A DNA stretch of 64,000 nt from contig JAYYYF010000022.1 of assembly GCA_036340635.1 (NCBI GenBank), positions 1-64,000 on the forward strand. Direction: 5' to 3'. The notes under the pieces are model-generated. The model had not been told where the DNA came from and did not search any database. It worked only from the letters and a program-made list of their open reading frames with translations. Below, one piece after another: positions 50,999 through 60,438 of the stretch (within the stretch, counting starts at the first letter, position 1; each line of letters opens with the position of its first letter). The position numbers were made by a program, and so were the translations under genes. Origin of the DNA: GCA-002728855 sp036340635 (GTDB lineage Bacteria; Bacteroidota; Bacteroidia; Flavobacteriales; Flavobacteriaceae).

Positions 50999-51442
50999 GT
51001 GAAAATTTTATTTGACGATAAGTATTTTATGAAACAAGCAATTGCTGAGGCAAAGAAGGCTTATTTTGAAGGGGAAATACCGGTGGGAGCCATTATAACT
51101 ACAAATAAAAAGATTATCGCTAGAGCACATAATTTAACAGAAAAGCTCAATGATGTAACAGCTCATGCTGAGATGCAGGCTATTACTTCTGCTTCAAATT
51201 TTATCAATGGGAAATACCTTGCCAAATGCACTTTATATGTCACCCTTGAACCTTGCATAATGTGCATGGGGGCACTTTATTGGTCAAAATTAGATCGGAT
51301 AGTTTATGCTGCTTCTGATCTCAAAAACGGGTATACTAAACACAACATTAGCCCTCATCCAAAGACAAAAATAAGCTGTGGTATAATGGAAAATGAATCA
51401 TCCACTTTATTGAAAGCTTTTTTTAAAACTAAGAGAAAATAA
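50999..51442 (+). CDS. tadA: tRNA-specific adenosine deaminase
   Basis: This 147-residue zinc deaminase converts A34 to inosine in tRNA-Arg. The catalytic HAE is in VTAHAEMQAI and the zinc ligands are in LEPCIMCMGAL. GTG 50999 is the likely start, because the first ATG (51029) would remove part of the first helix. The segment EGEIPVGAII is also typical. It is divergent from polA with about 93 bases between. Confidence 0.9.
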   Translation: MKILFDDKYFMKQAIAEAKKAYFEGEIPVGAIITTNKKIIARAHNLTEKLNDVTAHAEMQAITSASNFINGKYLAKCTLYVTLEPCIMCMGALYWSKLDRIVYAASDLKNGYTKHNISPHPKTKISCGIMENESSTLLKAFFKTKRK

Positions 51443-51480
51443 AAATGTTTATCTGGGATAAATAAAGTCGTGATTCTAAA

Positions 51481-51672
51481 TTACACTAAAGATACTTTGG
51501 TTGCTAGTTTTCCTTTCTCCCCCTCTTCTTCTGTATACTCAACCTTATCTCCTTCCTTGATGTTTAATCCTTCAAGTGCAGAAACATGAACAAAAATATC
51601 TTCTGATGTTTCATCATTGGTAATGAATCCATAACCTTTGGATACATTAAAAAATTTAACTGTGCCAGTCAT
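51481..51672 (-). CDS. Cold-shock domain protein
   Basis: This 63-residue single-domain OB-fold protein binds single-stranded RNA and DNA. RNP1 is KGYGFI and RNP2 is DIFVHV, with MTGTVKFFNVSKG at the start. It acts as an RNA chaperone. A minus-strand TATTTTTG box (51699-51692) lies 20 bases upstream. It is convergent with tadA. Confidence 0.95.
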   Translation of the reverse strand: MTGTVKFFNVSKGYGFITNDETSEDIFVHVSALEGLNIKEGDKVEYTEEEGEKGKLATKVSLV

Positions 51673-51691
51673 AAGTAAAAATTATTTACCG

Positions 51692-51699
51692 CAAAAATA
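51692..51699 (-). promoter_or_regulatory. Promoter -7 box for the cold-shock gene
   Basis: On the minus strand TATTTTTG is an exact TAnnTTTG match 20 bases before the start codon. A TTTG at 51714-51711 lies only 11 bases further up, closer than the usual spacing, so the -33 element is uncertain. Confidence 0.55.
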
Positions 51700-51728
51700 A
51701 GATTTTATAACAAACAGTGGATATAAAT

Positions 51729-51968
51729 TTATTTTTTTTGATTTTTATTTCGAATCTTTTTTATGTTTTCTTCAGTTAGAGTGTAATCTTTTAATGATTT
51801 ATCTTTCCAACGGTAGAACAAAAAAAAAGGCATGTATATAAAAGCACCTATTAAGACAGAAACACCAATAAATTTTTCTCCATTTGGGAGGTTGTTTTTT
51901 TTTAGATAAAACCCGTAAGACATAGTTGTTATTATAATTAAGAATAAAAATCTCAACAAGAATTTCAT
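51729..51968 (-). CDS. Small two-segment membrane protein of unknown function
   Basis: This 79-residue protein has two hydrophobic segments (FLLRFLFLIIITTMSYGFYL and IGVSVLIGAFIYMPFFLFY) followed by a charged tail rich in Lys and Asn. No family is recognised beyond a general resemblance to small Bacteroidota membrane proteins found next to aspS. It starts 9 bases after the aspS stop on the same strand, so it is probably co-transcribed with aspS. Confidence 0.6.
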   Translation of the reverse strand: MKFLLRFLFLIIITTMSYGFYLKKNNLPNGEKFIGVSVLIGAFIYMPFFLFYRWKDKSLKDYTLTEENIKKIRNKNQKK

Positions 51969-51977
51969 GGGTAAAAA

Positions 51978-53729
51978 CTATTTGTTAAGTGATTTTAAAT
52001 GTAGTTCTTTTAACTGGTCATCTTCCAATATTGAAGGAGCATCAATCATAACATCCCTCCCAGCATTATTTTTTGGAAAAGCTATAAAGTCTCTGATTGT
52101 TTCACTTCCTCCTAAAATTGCAACCAATCTGTCAAGACCAATTGCAATACCTCCATGAGGGGGGGCTCCAAATTTGAAAGCATCGATTAAGAAACCAAAT
52201 TGTTCCTTAGATTTTTTGTCTGAAAATCCTAAAAGTGAAAACATTTTTTTCTGAAGGTTAGGATCATGTATACGAATTGATCCTCCACCAATTTCATTTC
52301 CATTCAAGATTAAATCATGTGCATTTGCTCTAACTTTTAGAGGGTTAGTTTCAAGTAGTTCAAGATCTTCAAATTTTGGAGCCGTGAAAGGATGGTGCAT
52401 TGCATGATATCTTTTATCGTCAGCATCCCATTGCAAAAGAGGGAAGTCTGTTACCCATAAAGGAGCAAATGATTCAGGGTTTCTTAAATTTAATCTTTTC
52501 CCCATCTCAAGGCGAAGCATGCCCAATTGATTTTGAGTAGATTGAGTATCACCTGCCATTATGAGAATCAGATCTCCTGGTTCTGATTTTGTTTTTTCTG
52601 CACATTTTTTGAAATCTTCATGGTTAAAGAATTTATCAACGGAAGATTTAAAACTTCCATCATTTAAATATTTTATCCAAATCAATCCCTTTGACCCGAT
52701 TTGAGGGGTTTTAACCCAATCAATAAGAGAATCAATTTCTTTTCTACTGTATGAGGAAGCTCCAGGTACAGAAATCCCAACTACTGAATCACTTTTGTCA
52801 AAAACGTCAAAGCCTTTGTTTTTTAAGATATTATTTAGATGACCAAATTCCATTCCAAAACGAATATCAGGTTTATCTGTTCCGTATCGATTTATAGCTT
52901 CAGAATAAGTTAATCTTGGGAAAGAATTAATTTTCACACCTTTTATTTCTTTTAATAAATGTTTAATCAGTTCTTCAAATTGCAAAAGGACATCATCTTG
53001 TTTAACAAATGCCATTTCACAATCAATTTGAGTAAATTCAGGCTGTCTATCTGCTCTTAGATCTTCATCCCTAAAACATTTGACAATCTGGAAATATTTG
53101 TCAATTCCTCCTATTACTAGAAGTTGTTTGAAGGTTTGAGGAGATTGCGGCAAAGCATAAAATTCACCGGGATTAATTCTAGAAGGGACAACAAAATCCC
53201 GTGCTCCTTCAGGAGTTGATTTTATAAGACAAGGTGTTTCTACATCTATAAAATTAGCTTTTGATAAAAAGTTTCTGATTTCAAGAGTAACTCTATGTCT
53301 AAAAATTAGATTTTCACGAACAGGATCTCTTCTAATATCAAGATATCTATATTTCATCCTAAGTTCTTCGCCGCCATCAGTTTCATTTTCAATTGTAAAA
53401 GGAGGGATTGAGGATTCACTTAAAATATTTATTTTTGCAACAAGTATTTCAACATCACCTGTAGATAGGTTTGGATTTTTTGATTCTCTTTCTAAAACTT
53501 TTCCTTTTATCTGGATTACGAATTCTCGTCCTAAGGCAAGAGATTGTTTATAAACTTCTTTTGGCGTTCTTTCCTCATCAAGAACAAGTTGGACAAGGCC
53601 ATATCTATCTCTCAAATCAATCCAAACGATAAATCCCTTATTCCTTATTCTTTGAACCCATCCACAAAGAGTTACTTTTTCATTTAGATGGATTTTTGTT
53701 AGCTCACCACATGTATGCGATCTTAACAT
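51978..53729 (-). CDS. aspS: Aspartyl-tRNA synthetase
   Basis: This 583-residue class II synthetase starts with an OB-fold anticodon-binding domain (RSHTCGELTKIHLNEKVTL, GWVQRIRNKG). It continues with the class II motifs, including the FLSKANFIDVETPCL motif 1 region, CFRDEDLRADRQPEFTQID (motif 2) and GIAIGLDRLVAIL (motif 3). Its length, with the GAD insertion, matches bacterial AspRS. It is preceded by a minus-strand TACCTTTG box. Confidence 0.96.
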   Translation of the reverse strand: MLRSHTCGELTKIHLNEKVTLCGWVQRIRNKGFIVWIDLRDRYGLVQLVLDEERTPKEVYKQSLALGREFVIQIKGKVLERESKNPNLSTGDVEILVAKINILSESSIPPFTIENETDGGEELRMKYRYLDIRRDPVRENLIFRHRVTLEIRNFLSKANFIDVETPCLIKSTPEGARDFVVPSRINPGEFYALPQSPQTFKQLLVIGGIDKYFQIVKCFRDEDLRADRQPEFTQIDCEMAFVKQDDVLLQFEELIKHLLKEIKGVKINSFPRLTYSEAINRYGTDKPDIRFGMEFGHLNNILKNKGFDVFDKSDSVVGISVPGASSYSRKEIDSLIDWVKTPQIGSKGLIWIKYLNDGSFKSSVDKFFNHEDFKKCAEKTKSEPGDLILIMAGDTQSTQNQLGMLRLEMGKRLNLRNPESFAPLWVTDFPLLQWDADDKRYHAMHHPFTAPKFEDLELLETNPLKVRANAHDLILNGNEIGGGSIRIHDPNLQKKMFSLLGFSDKKSKEQFGFLIDAFKFGAPPHGGIAIGLDRLVAILGGSETIRDFIAFPKNNAGRDVMIDAPSILEDDQLKELHLKSLNK

Positions 53730-53746
53730 TTCTTTCAGATTAATTA

Positions 53747-53754
53747 CAAAGGTA
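53747..53754 (-). promoter_or_regulatory. Promoter -7 box for aspS
   Basis: On the minus strand TACCTTTG matches TAnnTTTG exactly, 17 bases upstream of the aspS ATG. It separates aspS from the upstream efflux operon on the same strand. The -33 element is not evident. Confidence 0.55.
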
Positions 53755-53792
53755 ATAAGAACCCCTTTCTTCTATAAACATAAAGATAATTT

Positions 53793-56700
53793 TTAGAGTG
53801 CTTTTTTAATTTTTAATTTCAGCTTATATGATATTAAAAAGATTGAAGGTACTATAATTAGCGTAAGAAATGTAGCAAAAGATAATCCAAAAATTACAGT
53901 TTTTGCTAATGGCCCCCAAAAAGCAACATTGTCACCGCCAAGGTAAATTTTTGGATCCCAATTAGAGAATAAAGAAAAGAAGTCAACATTTAAGCCAATT
54001 GATAAAGGGATTAATCCTAAAATAGTCGTAATTGCTGTTAAAATTACAGGTCTTAGCCTTGCCGTACCTCCATTTATTATCTCTTTTTTTGCTTCATTTA
54101 ATGGCAACATCTCATTTTTTGGAATTTTTGAAGAAATTTTTCTTCGCTCTATTAAAAGCTGTATATAATCTAATAAAACAACACCATTGTTGACAACAAT
54201 TCCTGAAAGTGCAATAATTCCCATCATCGTCATCATTATAACAAAAGTCATATCAAATATTATCAAACCCATAAAAACCCCTGTAAAACTTAAAAAGATA
54301 GAAATTAAAATAATTATTGGTTTTGATATTGAATTAAACTGAAAAACTAGTAATAACATTATCAAGCCAATTGCCGCAAGTAAAGCACTTGACAAAAAGG
54401 ACATGTTTTCTTCTTGTTTTTCCATTTCTCCAGTGAATTTAAAACTTGTTCCTTTAGGCATGTCATAATTGTAAAGTATGGCTTTAGTTTTTTCAACTAC
54501 TTCATTAGCATTAAAACCAGCTAAAACAGGAGAATAAAGAGTTACCACTCGCGAAAGATTCCGATGTTTTATTGCGCTAAAAGAAGAAGTGTTTTTTAGA
54601 GAAATAATTGACGCAATGGGAACTTCTTTTATTTTTCCAGTTGCCTGATCTCTAAATGTTACATTTTGATTAAATAAAGCGTTATTATCATATCGATATT
54701 TTTGTTCAAAGCGCACATTTATGTCATAGTCTTCACCTTGATTTTTATATACACCAGCTTTTCCACCAAAAATAGAGGCTCTTAATTGACGCCCAATCAT
54801 AGAGCTAGAAACTCCAAGTCCTCCTGCTTTTTTTCTTTCAATATTAATTTTTAAACCAGGTTTATTTTTGTTAACATCAATCTTTAGTTCTTCAATACCA
54901 GTAATATTTTCTTTATTTATAAAACTTTTTATTGACTCAGCAGTACTAATAAGTTGATTATAATCTCTCCCGCTAATTTCAATATTAATTGGATATCCAG
55001 ATGGAGGTCCCGATTGATCTTTTTCAACTGAAATTGATAAACCAGGATATTTATCTTTTAATTTTTGTTGAATTTCACTTCTTAATTTTTCGCTTGAGAT
55101 TCCTTGCCTGTATTTAAATTCCCGCATTGATAAAACTACTTTTGCCTTATGAGGCATTTCATTTGAAGGTCCACTATCGGATTCAGCATTGCCAGCTCCT
55201 TCACCAACCTGCGCTACTCCATCTTCAACCATAAAATTGAAATTTCCAATTTTGTATTTTTCAGAATTAATTAAAGAATATATTTCATTTTCAATTTCTT
55301 TAGTTATTTTATTTGTTTTATGGATACTAGTTCCTTCGGGATATTCTATGTAAGTTATTATCTGATTTGGCTCAGCGCTAGGAAAAAATTCAACCTTTGG
55401 AGGAAAAATACCCATTAATAGAAAAGAAGTTAATAATAATAAAAAGGTTCCTGATAAAAACTTATAAGGATTCTGTCCAGAGAGGGCAAATGATAAGAAT
55501 AATCGATATTTATTTTCTAGCCAAACCAAAAATGTATTTTGAAATTTCAATGCTAGTTTTCGAATGAAGTACTTGTAAGCCCAAAAGGAAATGGTAATCA
55601 ATATCATAAGCGTTCCAATTCCTCTTATTTCTCCTTTATTAAAAATTAATATTAGCCCCATTCCACCTAGTATAAAAGACAACCTATACAAACTTTTTTT
55701 ACTCATTTCAGTATCAGATATTTCCATAAATTCTGAAACTAACATTGAATTAAATAATAATGCTACTATTAAAGATGACCCTAAAACAACTGATAGTGTT
55801 ATAGGGAAAAAAATCATAAATTCTCCAATTACTCCAGGCCAAGAGCCCAAAGGGACAAATGCTGCAACTGTTGTTGCTGTTGAAAAAATTATTGGATAAG
55901 CAATCTCTCCTATTCCAGCTTTAGCAGCTTGAATTCTTGACATCCCTTCTTTTTCCATTAATCGATAGACATTTTCAACCACTACTATTCCATTATCTAC
56001 AAGCATCCCTAAACCCATTATAAGTCCAAAAAGGATCATTCTGTTCATTGTATATCCAAGCATTGAAATTATTGCAAAAGACATAAACATTGACATAGGA
56101 ATTGCAAAGCCAACAAAAAGAGAATTTCTAAAACCTAAGAAAAACATTAAAACGGTAATTACTAAAATGACTCCAAAAATGATATTATTCACAAAGTCAT
56201 TTATAAGGTTTGAAGTTCTATTTGATTGATCATTTGATACACCAATATTTAAATTTTCTGGGAAGTAACTTTTTTCTAGGTCATTTATAATTAATCTAAT
56301 CTGATCAGATGCATCAATTAAATTTTTACCACCTCTTTTCTTTACATCTAATAAAACAACTTTATTTCCAAAAGATCTCGCAAAAGAAGTGGGATCTTTT
56401 TCTTTAAAAGAAATTTCAGCAATTTCACTCAGATAAACAGCTCCTTTTTCACTTTTGATGACAAAATCTTTGAGCTCATTGGGACTTTGGATTTCACCTA
56501 CTAGGCGAACATTTCTTCTCTTCCCATCTCCTATAATACTTCCTGATGAAATGGTGCTGTTTCCATCTCGGATAGAGTTTATTACTTTATTTAAACTAAT
56601 TTTTGAGGCAGTCATTTTATAGATATCAACCGCTACTTCAATTTCAAAATCTTGAATTCCTCTTATATCTACAGCTTTAATTTGTGGTAATCTTTCAATT

Positions 56701-57218
56701 TTTTCTTCAAGAAATTCCGCATATTCTTTTAATTTTTCTACTGGATAATCTCCAACCAAACTTATGTTGAGCATGGGGATCAATTCAGAAAAGTCAAACT
56801 CAAAAATTGTTGGCTCAACCTTCGCATTATTAAAAATAGGCCAATCTGGTCCTGAAACCACACCATCAACTAGATCTTTGGTTTTTTGTTTTGCCAAATC
56901 TACTGTTATGTTTTCATCAAACTCAATAGTTATTGCAGCGAAGTCTTCTTCTGAGGTGGAAGTTAAGTTTACCATATTTGAAACACCTCTTAAAACTTCT
57001 TCAAGGGGATCAACAATTAAACGTTCAATATCTTCCGCTGTATTTCCAGGGAAAACAGCAGTAACAAAAACACGAGTATCCTTAATTTCAGGGAAATCTT
57101 CTCTTGGCATTGTTCTATAAGAGATTATACCAAGAATAAAAAATATGGAAATGATTACATAGATAATTTTGTTATGGTCAATAGCCCAACTTGATAAAAA
57201 AAATTCCTTTTTTTTCAT
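53793..57218 (-). CDS. RND-family efflux pump inner-membrane subunit
   Basis: This 1141-residue transporter has about 12 membrane segments and two large periplasmic loops. The N-terminal segment (AIDHNKIIYVIISIFFILG) and the conserved TM4 segment LGMLVDNGIVVVENV are typical of the HAE1/AcrB superfamily. There Asp-Asn replaces the Asp-Asp of AcrB. GIIALSGIVVNNGVVLLDY is the second-half equivalent. It follows the adaptor by 13 bases. Substrates (drugs, bile-like compounds or envelope lipids) cannot be told from the sequence. Confidence 0.92.
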   Translation of the reverse strand: MKKKEFFLSSWAIDHNKIIYVIISIFFILGIISYRTMPREDFPEIKDTRVFVTAVFPGNTAEDIERLIVDPLEEVLRGVSNMVNLTSTSEEDFAAITIEFDENITVDLAKQKTKDLVDGVVSGPDWPIFNNAKVEPTIFEFDFSELIPMLNISLVGDYPVEKLKEYAEFLEEKIERLPQIKAVDIRGIQDFEIEVAVDIYKMTASKISLNKVINSIRDGNSTISSGSIIGDGKRRNVRLVGEIQSPNELKDFVIKSEKGAVYLSEIAEISFKEKDPTSFARSFGNKVVLLDVKKRGGKNLIDASDQIRLIINDLEKSYFPENLNIGVSNDQSNRTSNLINDFVNNIIFGVILVITVLMFFLGFRNSLFVGFAIPMSMFMSFAIISMLGYTMNRMILFGLIMGLGMLVDNGIVVVENVYRLMEKEGMSRIQAAKAGIGEIAYPIIFSTATTVAAFVPLGSWPGVIGEFMIFFPITLSVVLGSSLIVALLFNSMLVSEFMEISDTEMSKKSLYRLSFILGGMGLILIFNKGEIRGIGTLMILITISFWAYKYFIRKLALKFQNTFLVWLENKYRLFLSFALSGQNPYKFLSGTFLLLLTSFLLMGIFPPKVEFFPSAEPNQIITYIEYPEGTSIHKTNKITKEIENEIYSLINSEKYKIGNFNFMVEDGVAQVGEGAGNAESDSGPSNEMPHKAKVVLSMREFKYRQGISSEKLRSEIQQKLKDKYPGLSISVEKDQSGPPSGYPINIEISGRDYNQLISTAESIKSFINKENITGIEELKIDVNKNKPGLKINIERKKAGGLGVSSSMIGRQLRASIFGGKAGVYKNQGEDYDINVRFEQKYRYDNNALFNQNVTFRDQATGKIKEVPIASIISLKNTSSFSAIKHRNLSRVVTLYSPVLAGFNANEVVEKTKAILYNYDMPKGTSFKFTGEMEKQEENMSFLSSALLAAIGLIMLLLVFQFNSISKPIIILISIFLSFTGVFMGLIIFDMTFVIMMTMMGIIALSGIVVNNGVVLLDYIQLLIERRKISSKIPKNEMLPLNEAKKEIINGGTARLRPVILTAITTILGLIPLSIGLNVDFFSLFSNWDPKIYLGGDNVAFWGPLAKTVIFGLSFATFLTLIIVPSIFLISYKLKLKIKKAL

Positions 57219-57231
57219 TTAATAGTTTGTA

Positions 57232-58398
57232 TTATGAATTGATCTTAGCTAACTTAACTTTTTGACCATCCTGAATTCTTTCTCCTCCTTCATTTATTAT
57301 TATGTCACCATCTGATAAACCATTTATAATTTCAATTTTATTACCATTATCTTTTCCAATATCAATGAAAACTTTTTTGCTGATGAACACATTTTCTTTT
57401 TCAGTTTTAATGAGTTTAAATACATAAAAGTTTCCTTTTGAATCTTCCTTTAAAATTCTAAGAGGAATCAAAATTGATTTAGGATTTGAGTAATCATTAA
57501 TCTTCAGTTTGGTGGTAAGGTTTAATTTTACCGACCTATCTTGATTTGAAATAGGCGCCTCAATTCTGAAGCTCCTATTATTTGGCTTAATGAAATTACC
57601 AGCTTGTTTAATGATTGTCTCATAAGATTTACCAAGCATTGGAATTTCTACTATTAAAGGAGTTCCAGTTTTAACAGTTTGTAAATATTTTTCTGGGACA
57701 TCAGCTTCTGTGTAGACATTATCAAGGTTAACAATTCTAAAAATTGGAGTCAAACCAGCAATTAAGTTTGAACCAGTATTGGCTATAATTTCATCTATAG
57801 AGCCTGTGAAAGGGGCAAAAATCTTTGCTTTTTTTAATTGTTCTTTTAATTGGGCCACACTTTTTTGTTGAGTTTTATATATAGTTTTAGCTTCTAAATA
57901 TTCAATTTCTGAACCAATTTTTTGCTCCCAAAGATTTTTTATTCTATTAAATTTTATTTTAGATAGTTCTGCTTGAAGTTCGAGCTGAGATAATTGATTT
58001 TTAAGTCCAGAATCATCTATTTCAGCTAATATTTGTCCTTTATTTACTTGAGTACCTTCTTCAACATAAATTTTCTTAAGGATGCCATTTAACTCTGGAA
58101 GTAATAATAGATTTTTACGAGATTTTATATCTCCCTGTACTTCAATAAAATGCTTAAAAGACTCTTGTTTTATTTTGTAGATCGTAATTAATTGAAGCCT
58201 TTCGTTTTCATCTAATTCTGAAATAGCAGAATTAATTTTTTCCAATTCACTATTTAAAGAAATTAGCTCTTCATTTATGTTTTTATTTATTTCTCTTAGA
58301 TCAGAAAGATCATTATAATCAATATTTTTAAGATCATAACTTTTTCTTTCTGAACAACTAAAAGTAACAACAAGAATTAAAACAAATAATTTTTTCAT
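57232..58398 (-). CDS. Efflux periplasmic adaptor (membrane fusion) lipoprotein
   Basis: This 388-residue adaptor has a lipoprotein signal (FVLILVVTFSC). A coiled-coil hairpin at about residues 35-70 and 130-190 carries many Glu, Lys and Leu. Biotinyl-lipoyl-like halves include LPELNGILKKIYVEEGTQVNKG and IFAPFTGSIDEII. It links the RND pump to the TolC-type channel. It lies 9 bases after the TolC gene and 13 before the RND gene. Confidence 0.9.
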   Translation of the reverse strand: MKKLFVLILVVTFSCSERKSYDLKNIDYNDLSDLREINKNINEELISLNSELEKINSAISELDENERLQLITIYKIKQESFKHFIEVQGDIKSRKNLLLLPELNGILKKIYVEEGTQVNKGQILAEIDDSGLKNQLSQLELQAELSKIKFNRIKNLWEQKIGSEIEYLEAKTIYKTQQKSVAQLKEQLKKAKIFAPFTGSIDEIIANTGSNLIAGLTPIFRIVNLDNVYTEADVPEKYLQTVKTGTPLIVEIPMLGKSYETIIKQAGNFIKPNNRSFRIEAPISNQDRSVKLNLTTKLKINDYSNPKSILIPLRILKEDSKGNFYVFKLIKTEKENVFISKKVFIDIGKDNGNKIEIINGLSDGDIIINEGGERIQDGQKVKLAKINS

Positions 58399-58407
58399 GG
58401 TTTAAGG

Positions 58408-59751
58408 TTATGGTTTGGGTGAGTTTATAAGTGTTTCTAAATTTATTTTTCTTTCAATTAAATTTTGAATTGAGCTTAAATATTTACTTTGAGAACTATA
58501 GAGTTGAAGTTGGGCCTGCCTTAGCTCAAAACTACCAACCATACCCTCAAAATATTTCACTTGATTTTTATTTTCAATACGTTCTGCTAATCCAAGATTT
58601 TCTTTTTCAGTAAAATAATTTTCAATTGCAAGTTGATAATCATTCAAAGCTGTTTCAATTTCCATTCTAATCCGGTATTGTGTTTCATTAAGTCTTGTTT
58701 CAGCCTGCTGCATACTTATTTTAGCTTTTTGTGACTTCACTTTTTTTGAAAATGAACTGAACAATGGAATATCAAGACTTAATCCAACAAGTGAAGAACC
58801 AAACCATTTTTGATTATTTTTAGCAAAATCAAATTTTTCATTATTCCCAGTATAAGCACCATTTATGAAGGCTTTTATACTGGGCAAGAATTTTGATTTT
58901 TCATACTTATATAAAAGAGACTCTGAAAGTAAATTATTTTCTGCTATTCTAACATCAATATTGTTAGAAACATTAAAATCATTTTTTGTTTCAAAGAGCA
59001 AATTTGATTCATCTATTATATCAGAAATTTGACTCTTAAGAAAAATTTCTTTTTCAACAGGAATGCCAAGGTTGAATTTTAACATTTCGCGAATTATTTT
59101 ACTTAAGTTTTCAGCATATTTTAATTGAGTATTAATATTTGCTAGTGTTAGCTGAATTTGTTCAACACTTTCTTCTTCTTCAAATCCATTTTTAAATAAT
59201 TGGTGGATTTCAGAAACATTCTCTTCTAATTTTTTTTTGTTTTTATTCAGTAATTTTACATTCTCTTCTGCTAATAATGCAGCTGCATAGTTGTTTACAA
59301 TTGCTTTTTTAGTTTCTAGTGCGGTCTTTTCAAAAATGTTTTCTGAAATTTTAAGAAAGATTTTACTCGCTTCTAAACCCACAATATATGACCCATCAAA
59401 AATTAGTTGATCCATCCTAACTGATCCAACAACTTTTTGTTTTGTTCCAAAACTAATTTCAGCGAATTCTCCTGGTTTGCCCCCAAAAAATTCTGCAGGG
59501 ACTAGTGATACTGGCATTTCCAGAAAATTTTGATAATTAACTTCTGCATAAATTTGAGGGAGTCCTATTGCTATTGTACTCCACCTATCTTTCTCTGCTT
59601 TTTCAATTTCTCGATTGGCATTTTTAACTGAAAAATTATTGTTCAATCCATATTCGATGGCTTCCTTTAGAGTGAGCGAATTTGGGAAATTTTGAGCATT
59701 TGCAAAAATTCCTAAAAAAAGTGTATAAAAGAATAATTTTTTAATTTTCAT
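58408..59751 (-). CDS. TolC-family outer-membrane efflux protein
   Basis: This 447-residue protein has a signal peptide (LFFYTLFLGIFANAQ). It has two repeats of the outer-membrane efflux fold, with SLTLKEAIEYGLNNNFSVKNA at the start and long amphipathic helices such as SQKAKISMQQAETRLNETQ. It forms the trimeric exit duct. Its start overlaps the tetR stop by 11 bases, so it is translated as part of the same operon. Confidence 0.92.
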   Translation of the reverse strand: MKIKKLFFYTLFLGIFANAQNFPNSLTLKEAIEYGLNNNFSVKNANREIEKAEKDRWSTIAIGLPQIYAEVNYQNFLEMPVSLVPAEFFGGKPGEFAEISFGTKQKVVGSVRMDQLIFDGSYIVGLEASKIFLKISENIFEKTALETKKAIVNNYAAALLAEENVKLLNKNKKKLEENVSEIHQLFKNGFEEEESVEQIQLTLANINTQLKYAENLSKIIREMLKFNLGIPVEKEIFLKSQISDIIDESNLLFETKNDFNVSNNIDVRIAENNLLSESLLYKYEKSKFLPSIKAFINGAYTGNNEKFDFAKNNQKWFGSSLVGLSLDIPLFSSFSKKVKSQKAKISMQQAETRLNETQYRIRMEIETALNDYQLAIENYFTEKENLGLAERIENKNQVKYFEGMVGSFELRQAQLQLYSSQSKYLSSIQNLIERKINLETLINSPKP

Positions 59752-60352
59752 CTCCTATTCTTAGTTTATTTTTTTCTAAAAAGGTGAGCCCTTTTTTGGT
59801 TACTATTGCCCTTAAATGATAATCAATATAGCTTTCCAATAAGTTTAATATTTTAAAATTTTTCGGAGGAAATAGCTCTATATTTCTTACTCCTTGTAGA
59901 CCATTTATATATATTCTAGAAAGAAACCTAGGGCTTATAGATTTTCTGAAGAACCCCATTTTAATTCCTTCTATCAGGTTGTTTTCAAAATTACCAAGCA
60001 TTGTTTCAAATTCTTTTTTCTTTATTTCTGCAAAAATTTTTGGATAATATTTTTGAAGTTGATATCTCTGGGATTCATTATCCTTGTTTAGAAATTCAAA
60101 AGCAACTTTTTTGATTTCATAGAGTGAAATTATAGGATTCTTAGTTTTCTTTTGAACAGACAAAACCTTTAAATTAACATCTTTGAATATTTTAAAAATA
60201 CCCGCCCTAACCAAATCAGTTTTATTTTTAAAATGAGTGTAAATTGTTTTTTTTGAAATTGACATTTCACTTGCGATATCATCCATAGTAACATTTTTAC
60301 ATCCATATTGTAAGAAAAGTGAGGAGGCGTTATTTATAATTTCTTTTTTCAT
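59741..60352 (-). CDS. TetR-family repressor of the efflux operon
   Basis: This 203-residue regulator has an N-terminal helix-turn-helix (IINNASSLFLQYGCKNVTMD, DIASEMSISKKTIYTHFKNK) typical of TetR. A ligand-binding C-terminal domain with no recognised subtype follows. It is the first gene of the efflux operon and probably represses it. A candidate inverted-repeat operator lies just upstream at 60373-60398. Confidence 0.9.
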   Translation of the reverse strand: MKKEIINNASSLFLQYGCKNVTMDDIASEMSISKKTIYTHFKNKTDLVRAGIFKIFKDVNLKVLSVQKKTKNPIISLYEIKKVAFEFLNKDNESQRYQLQKYYPKIFAEIKKKEFETMLGNFENNLIEGIKMGFFRKSISPRFLSRIYINGLQGVRNIELFPPKNFKILNLLESYIDYHLRAIVTKKGLTFLEKNKLRIGDEN

Positions 60353-60372
60353 TTGTTGGCGAATTTAATAAA

Positions 60373-60398
60373 GAAACTATTAAAACAATAAAAGTTTC
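60373..60398. promoter_or_regulatory. Inverted repeat, candidate TetR operator
   Basis: GAAACTATT at 60373-60381 and its partner (reading AAAAGTTTC, 60390-60398) form an inverted repeat with one mismatch in nine positions. The centre falls 34 bases upstream of tetR. It lies between the divergent tetR and prenyl synthase genes, where a TetR dimer could control either or both. Confidence 0.5.
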
Positions 60399-60438
60399 CA
60401 AAGTTTTTTTTACTTTTCCTAAAATATATTTTAACTCA

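Noticed and set aside
55990..56040. Asp-Asn instead of Asp-Asp in TM4 of the RND pump
   Set aside because: VDN-x-IVVxEN is common in RND relatives, so it is not evidence of a broken proton relay.
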